DNA from: an uncultured Ruminococcus sp.
GTDB lineage: Bacteria; Bacillota; Clostridia; Oscillospirales; Acutalibacteraceae
DNA length: 9,012 nt
Direction of reading: 5' to 3'
Assembly: GCA_902803125.1 (NCBI GenBank)
Contig: CADCOZ010000074.1
Coordinates: 1-9,012, forward strand
Shown here: piece after piece, positions 6,871 through 9,012 of the stretch
How the letters are laid out: every line of letters starts with the position of its first letter
Position numbering within the stretch: the first letter of the stretch is position 1
Notes under the pieces: model-generated
Told to the model about the DNA's origin: nothing
The model's database searches: none
What the model saw: the letters and a program-made list of their open reading frames with translations, nothing else
Program-made: the position numbers and the translations under genes

Positions 6871-7876
6871 GAACCGCACCGCCTTCCGTTACATAAATGG
6901 CTAACAGCTGTGCGATATACTCCATATCGCTGAGCTGTACCATTTCTGTGGGAGTGTGCATATTTTTGGCGGGAATTGAGATAACACCGGTACGCACACC
7001 GCCCCGTGCTGATGCGATTCTGTCGGCATTGGTGCCGGTAGCACCGCCGCAGACTTCATAGTCACAAGCCATTCCCAGCCGAGCGGCAATAGTCTGTATC
7101 GTTTGGGTGACTTCCTTTGACAGCACGGGCGAGATACTGATAATACCGCCACAGCCGAGTTCCCCGCTTTTTTCGGGCGGAACCCCTTTCTGTGCCGCAA
7201 AGCCTACATCTATCACGACCGCTTCATCCGGTGACAGCGCAAAAGCGGCGGTAGCGGCTCCCATTTCGTTGACCTCTTCCTGTGCGGAGAATACCAGCGA
7301 CAGCCGACAGGGCAGAGTTTTATCAGCCAGTAATTGAGCCGTGCGAACGAGTACGGCACAGCCGCTTCGGTTATCGAGTGCCGAAACAGCGATACGGCCA
7401 TTCAGCAGTTCGGTGAACTGACTGCACAGCAGGACTTTATCCCCCAAAGAAACGAGCTGTCGAACCTGTTCGGCCGGATAACCGGTATCAATCCAGATTT
7501 TGTCACGGGACAATTCGGTATCCTCCGACAGATGCGGCGGCAGGGTACAAATCACGCCCATGATTTTTTCCTGTCCCAAAATTTCAACGGCACTGCTTGG
7601 CAGGGTACGCAAATCTATGCCGCCGACAGGTTCGGCTTTGAGGAAGCCCTCTTCATTGATATAAGTGACAATCAGACCGATTCTGTCAATATGGGCATCC
7701 AGCATAATATGGTGAGGAGCGGCGGGGTCACCCATAGCGGCGATAATATTGCCGCTGTTGTCGGTGCTGACAGCGGCGATACTGTCCAATTGGTGACGGA
7801 TAACCGACAGGAGTTCCGGTTCATCACCGGATACACCGCCGGATACGCATAATTCTTTCAGGATGTCTTTCATCAT
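6863..7876 (-). CDS. M42-family metallo-aminopeptidase, first paralogue
   Basis: A 337-residue M42 peptidase adjoining and overlapping a second one. Metal and catalytic residues are H62 and D64 in DAHIDRIG, D168 in SALDNRSG, E200-E201 in SAQEEVNEMG, D223 in VVIDVGFA, and H307 in AKNMHTPTE. Two usual family residues differ: AHxDE has Arg after the Asp (D64-R65), and DDR is DNR. The proposed ligands are all present, so the enzyme is probably active, perhaps with altered specificity. Four in-frame starts cluster here (GTG 7885, ATG 7882, 7876, 7873). 7876 is chosen because AAAGGAAG lies about 8 nt upstream. The preceding gene ends 21 nt upstream. Clear divergence from the next gene product argues for an old duplication, and adjacent M42 paralogues may assemble into mixed particles, as known for archaeal TET proteins. 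Confidence 0.92.
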   Translation of the reverse strand: MMKDILKELCVSGGVSGDEPELLSVIRHQLDSIAAVSTDNSGNIIAAMGDPAAPHHIMLDAHIDRIGLIVTYINEEGFLKAEPVGGIDLRTLPSSAVEILGQEKIMGVICTLPPHLSEDTELSRDKIWIDTGYPAEQVRQLVSLGDKVLLCSQFTELLNGRIAVSALDNRSGCAVLVRTAQLLADKTLPCRLSLVFSAQEEVNEMGAATAAFALSPDEAVVIDVGFAAQKGVPPEKSGELGCGGIISISPVLSKEVTQTIQTIAARLGMACDYEVCGGATGTNADRIASARGGVRTGVISIPAKNMHTPTEMVQLSDMEYIAQLLAIYVTEGGAVHA

Positions 7877-7897
7877 ATGCATCACTTCCTTTGCTGT

Positions 7898-8743
7898 TTA
7901 TACGGTGAATTTATCGGAATAGAGTGTCAGCACCACACGGAAAGGCATTTCACTGTCATCGGACTTCTGTTCATAGCGAACATCTTTGTTCACGGTGAAA
8001 TCCTCGGAGGAGTTGATTTTATAGCGGTAGCTGACAAAGCCTTTGTAGGACAGAAAATCGACAATGACATCGACAGCGGCCTGCCGATTGGCATCAACCG
8101 TAAACGTACAGGCGGCATACTGCATACTATAGTTGGCATGAAGTCCCAAGAAAGCATCGAGCATTTTCTGTCGTTCAACAGTACGGAATCGGCTCTTGAT
8201 GACCTGCTGAGCGTCCTCCGGTGCGGATTCCTCTTCCGTGACCGGTGTCAGGTTCATGATAGTAACGGTACAGTTGAAGCCGCTGTAAGGATCCTTTTCG
8301 ATGGTCAGTTTATCAAGAAAAATATTGTTCTTTTCCTGTTTGATCAGTGTTTGCAGAAAGGCGGTCATTCCTTCCCATTCGGCATTAACGGTGAGGGTCA
8401 GTGTCGAAAGGTTAAAGCGGCTGTCATCTTCCCACACATCTGTTGTCGGAACAGAATCAATGATGGTCAGGTCCAGTTTCGCAACGGCGGTAACGAGCTT
8501 TTCATAATCAGCGGCTTTCAGCGGGATATCCGGCAGATTTTCGCCCGGATAGGCAGGGACTGAAGCCTGACTGCTTTCTTCGGGGTTACCGCTTTCTTGG
8601 CCGGTGTCTGCGGTTTTGGAAACAGTGCCGCTTGGCTGTGAGCTGACCACAGAGGACAGCGGAACGATCTGGGGTGATTCTGCACAGGCTGTTCCCATGA
8701 CAACAGACAGTAACAGCACGAGGCCAATCAGTTTCTTTTTCAT
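7898..8743 (-). CDS. Exported protein, possible lipoprotein, with PilO-like domain
   Basis: A 281-residue protein, first gene of the minus-strand unit, with AAGGAG about 10 nt before its ATG. Residues 1-20 form a signal peptide (MKKK, a hydrophobic core, then VVMGTAC). C20 could be lipid-modified, but the -3 residue is Gly rather than Leu/Val/Ile, so cleavage after ACA at a signal-peptidase-I site is an alternative. Residues 22-66 are a Ser/Pro/Gln-rich linker typical of tethered surface proteins. Residues 111-166 (LTLTVNAEWEGMTAFLQTLI, then FLDKLTIEK and CTVTIMNL) follow the strand-helix-strand pattern of type IV pilus PilO/GspM-like domains. Residues 211-276 look like a second such unit. 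This fold call is a pattern judgement without alignment. No catalytic motif is visible. Its link to cytoplasmic peptidases is unexplained. Confidence 0.7.
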   Translation of the reverse strand: MKKKLIGLVLLLSVVMGTACAESPQIVPLSSVVSSQPSGTVSKTADTGQESGNPEESSQASVPAYPGENLPDIPLKAADYEKLVTAVAKLDLTIIDSVPTTDVWEDDSRFNLSTLTLTVNAEWEGMTAFLQTLIKQEKNNIFLDKLTIEKDPYSGFNCTVTIMNLTPVTEEESAPEDAQQVIKSRFRTVERQKMLDAFLGLHANYSMQYAACTFTVDANRQAAVDVIVDFLSYKGFVSYRYKINSSEDFTVNKDVRYEQKSDDSEMPFRVVLTLYSDKFTV

Positions 8744-8763
8744 GTATGGTTAACTCCTTACGG

Positions 8764-8798
8764 AAATAGTGAATAGTGGGTAGTGGATAGTGAATAGT
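8764..8798. repeat. Heptanucleotide tandem array 1 (5 units)
   Basis: Five 7-bp units in strict period: AAATAGT, GAATAGT, GGGTAGT, GGATAGT, GAATAGT. The array lies in the 5' leader or promoter region of the exported-protein gene, ending about 20 bp upstream of its ATG. A second array of the same heptad family lies at 8928-8969. Degenerate heptads of this kind are a known style of intergenic repeat, for example in cyanobacteria, with unknown role. Confidence 0.85.
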
Positions 8799-8804
8799 AT
8801 GTGA

Positions 8805-8837
8805 ACAGTCGGAAGGCTTATTTTGCGTTCCGACTGT
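8805..8837. repeat. Strong hairpin between the heptad arrays
   Basis: ACAGTCGGAA (8805-8814) and TTCCGACTGT (8828-8837) form a perfect 10-bp stem with a 13-nt loop. It lies upstream of the exported-protein gene. Neither strand has a T-run after the stem, so a classical terminator is not supported. It could be a leader structure, an operator, or part of an interspersed repeat bounded by the two heptad arrays. Confidence 0.7.
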
Positions 8838-8927
8838 ACAGTCCTTCAGAAAAGTAATGGCAGAGCGAGAGTTTTTGTCCGTCAAGCCTTTGAAAGACCT
8901 CAACACAGCGAATTTTGAAAGGGGGAG

Positions 8928-8969
8928 AAATAACGAATAATGAATAATGAATAACGAATAGTGAATAAT
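8928..8969. repeat. Heptanucleotide tandem array 2 (6 units)
   Basis: Six 7-bp units in strict period: AAATAAC, GAATAAT, GAATAAT, GAATAAC, GAATAGT, GAATAAT. As in array 1, the first unit begins AAATA instead of GAATA. The last unit runs into ATTC, forming the short palindrome GAATAATATTC (8963-8973). The two arrays bracket a 129-bp unit (8799-8927) that contains the hairpin and no supportable gene. Confidence 0.85.
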
Positions 8970-9005
8970 ATTCGAAGAAGCCGAAAGTCAGCGAACTTAG
9001 GAGAG

Positions 9006-9012
9006 TGTTGGA
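9006..9012 (+). repeat. Possible start of another palindromic repeat at the window edge
   Basis: The last seven bases, TGTTGGA, equal the first seven bases of the repeat copy that ends at position 41 (read on the minus strand) and share TGTTGG with both ends of the 183-bp element. Seven bases are too few to be sure. Confidence 0.3.

Noticed and set aside
5932..6933. 333-codon open frame on the plus strand
   Set aside because: Antisense shadow of the second M42 gene; the minus-strand product has all M42 active-site motifs. The 172-codon frame at 7334-7852 and the 228-codon frame at 7877-8563 are likewise shadows.
8805..8837. Intrinsic terminator
   Set aside because: The stem is strong, but no T-run follows it on either strand.
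8586..8906. 106-codon minus-strand frame running through the heptad array and into the exported-protein gene
   Set aside because: It overlaps a well-supported gene in another frame and translates repeat DNA, so it is probably spurious.
8764..8969. CRISPR-like array
   Set aside because: The repeats are directly adjoining 7-mers without spacers, and no cas genes are present.

Overview
The window looks like chromosomal DNA from an anaerobic, probably gut-type Clostridia (Firmicutes/Bacillota, perhaps Oscillospiraceae/Ruminococcaceae). The grounds are a glycyl-radical pyruvate formate-lyase, strong AAGGAG-type ribosome binding sites, an ECF sigma factor with a one-pass membrane partner, tandem M42 aminopeptidases, and hairpin-rich GGGGC-TTT-GCCCC intergenic repeats. 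The assignment is inferred from gene content; there is no rRNA or other phylogenetic marker here.

Layout. (1) 1-2297, minus strand: pflB, with the end of a palindromic repeat touching its stop codon at the left edge. (2) 2298-2872: a divergent intergenic region. It holds a near-consensus pflB promoter overlapped by a direct-repeat operator candidate, a separate palindrome, and a 93-bp direct duplication of the promoter/RBS/start region of the sigma gene, which creates a 41-codon leader ORF. (3) 2873-4892, plus strand: a two-gene unit of an ECF sigma factor and a membrane protein that is probably its anti-sigma factor. (4) 4901-5083: a 183-bp element with perfect 25-bp terminal inverted repeats and several internal hairpins, sitting between convergent transcription units. 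(5) 5084-8743, minus strand: a tightly packed four-gene unit read as secreted protein/lipoprotein, M42 peptidase 1, M42 peptidase 2 and GNAT acetyltransferase; the last three genes overlap. (6) 8744-9012: a non-coding upstream region with two heptanucleotide tandem arrays around a strong hairpin; the last seven bases match the terminus of the palindromic repeat.

Function. pflB serves anaerobic pyruvate breakdown to formate and acetyl-CoA. The sigma/membrane-protein pair is most simply an envelope or extracytoplasmic signalling module. The M42 pair would trim peptides in the cytoplasm, possibly as a mixed complex; why it is co-transcribed with an exported PilO-like protein and an acetyltransferase is not known. 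The least explained parts are the palindromic repeats that start directly after stop codons, the duplicated sigma start cassette, and the heptad-array/hairpin region.
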